Part shown: positions 63,433 through 64,000 of the stretch, piece by piece
How positions within the stretch are numbered: the stretch's first letter is position 1
How the letters are laid out: each line of letters begins with the position of its first letter
From: Hydrogenophaga sp. PBL-H3
Lineage (GTDB): Bacteria > Pseudomonadota > Gammaproteobacteria > Burkholderiales > Burkholderiaceae_C
Reading direction: 5' to 3'
DNA length: 64,000 nt
NCBI RefSeq assembly: GCF_010104355.1
Contig: NZ_CP044972.1
Location: 2,108,001 to 2,172,000, forward strand
Position numbers and translations under genes: made by a program
Notes under the pieces: generated by a model
The model's input: only the letters and a program-made list of their open reading frames with translations
What the model was told of the DNA's origin: nothing
Databases searched by the model: none

Positions 63433-64000
63433 ATGCGCGACACGGTGCGCGGCTGGATCCGCGAAGCGCGCCACATCGCGGTGCTCACCGGGGCGGGCAT
63501 GAGTGCCGAGTCTGGCGTGCCCACGTTTCGCGATGCGCAGACCGGGCTGTGGTCGAAATTCAACCCGCAAGATCTCGCGACTGAAGCTGCTTTCCGCGCG
63601 CACCCGCAGCGCGTGTGGGACTGGTATGCCCATCGTCGCGAGATGATCGATCGCGTGGAGCCCAACGCGGGCCATGTGGCGCTGGCCACGTATGCCCTGC
63701 GACACCCCGGCCGCCTGACGCTCATCACCCAGAACGTGGACGGTCTGCACCAGCGCGCAGGAAGCGTCGATGTCCTTGCCCTGCACGGCAACATCGCCGA
63801 AGACCAGTGGCTGGACGCGCCGCGCGCGTGCTGTCAGGTCGATGCCATCGAAGCTGGCCACCCGCCGCGCTGCCAGGTCTGCGGCAATCTGCGCCGCCCC
63901 GCAGTGGTCTGGTTCGGCGAGCACCTGTCGGCGGCCACGCTGGAGGTCGCGGAGCTAGCCGCACGCGATTGCAACTTGATGCTGGTGGTGGGTACCTCGG
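63433..64000 (+). CDS. Sirtuin NAD-dependent protein deacylase, 3' truncated by window
   Basis: Residues 1-189 of a Sir2-family deacylase; the gene runs past the window end. NAD-binding motif GAGMSAESGVPTFRD, TQNVDGLHQRAG and catalytic His in ALHGNIAED are present. Tyr65 and Arg68 in WDWYAHRRE match the Tyr-x-x-Arg of class III sirtuins (SIRT5, CobB), which accept succinyl-, malonyl- and acetyl-lysine. The zinc site is odd: the first pair is CC (in RACCQV) rather than CxxC, the second is CQVC. The start ATG lies two bases after rlmB. Confidence 0.9.
   Translation, partial: MRDTVRGWIREARHIAVLTGAGMSAESGVPTFRDAQTGLWSKFNPQDLATEAAFRAHPQRVWDWYAHRREMIDRVEPNAGHVALATYALRHPGRLTLITQNVDGLHQRAGSVDVLALHGNIAEDQWLDAPRACCQVDAIEAGHPPRCQVCGNLRRPAVVWFGEHLSAATLEVAELAARDCNLMLVVGTS

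Overview
The window is GC-rich chromosomal core DNA from a betaproteobacterium of the order Burkholderiales, most like the Comamonadaceae (Hydrogenophaga/Acidovorax-type). Pointers are the gene orders skp-lpxD-fabZ-lpxA-lpxB-rnhB, ndk-rlmN-pilF-rodZ-ispG-hisS-yfgM-bamB-der-hfq-hflX-hflK-hflC-DUF2065-hisZ-purA, a pyruvate dehydrogenase operon whose E3 carries its own lipoyl domain, and a separate odhA-odhB-odhL operon. The placement is an inference from gene content. No rRNA, tRNA, CRISPR array, insertion sequence, prophage or integrase is visible, and no gene-free stretch exceeds 300 bases.

Layout. 1-5040: lipid A and envelope operon (skp 3' end, lpxD, fabZ, lpxA, lpxB), rnhB and an rRNA/tRNA methyltransferase. 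5041-10732: carAB with a structured leader, greA with a hairpin leader, and a small membrane protein. 10729-14843 (minus): folD and a PAS histidine kinase/FixJ-type regulator pair, divergent from the pyruvate dehydrogenase operon aceE-aceF-lpdA (15048-21283). 21350-25249: an accessory-looking block with an NlpC/P60 peptidase, an HpaB/AbfD-superfamily flavoenzyme, a divergent TetR regulator and an isochorismatase-like hydrolase. 25371-33644: prpE, an ArsR regulator and the 2-oxoglutarate dehydrogenase operon. 33664-39558: zapE, a PP2C phosphatase, a DinG/XPD-like Fe-S helicase, bamD and rluD. 39800-58741: the long conserved housekeeping run from scpB to purA and a phosphoribosyltransferase. 58747-64000: a cystathionine beta-lyase-like enzyme, a small Lys-rich protein, mnmH, divergent tesA/ybbA, rlmB and a sirtuin cut by the window end.

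How it fits together. Most genes serve envelope building (lipid A, BAM lipoproteins, RodZ, PilF), central carbon flow (two 2-oxoacid dehydrogenase complexes plus propionyl-CoA entry), nucleotide supply (carAB, ndk, purA) and RNA or protein quality control (greA, rlmN, rluB, rluD, rlmB, hfq, hflXKC, der).

Most worth a second look: (a) the HpaB-like protein at 22022-23680, which aligns with 4-hydroxybutyryl-CoA dehydratase along its length but lacks two of its four Fe-S ligands; it sits beside a TetR gene with a clear palindrome that recurs in part before the isochorismatase. (b) A REP-type palindrome inserted in frame in the AceF linker. (c) Near-identical lipoyl domains in AceF and LpdA. (d) Structured leaders before carA and greA. 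(e) An inverted repeat at the aceE promoter next to an unassigned two-component system. I do not see a wholly new multi-gene system; the 22-25 kb block is the best candidate.
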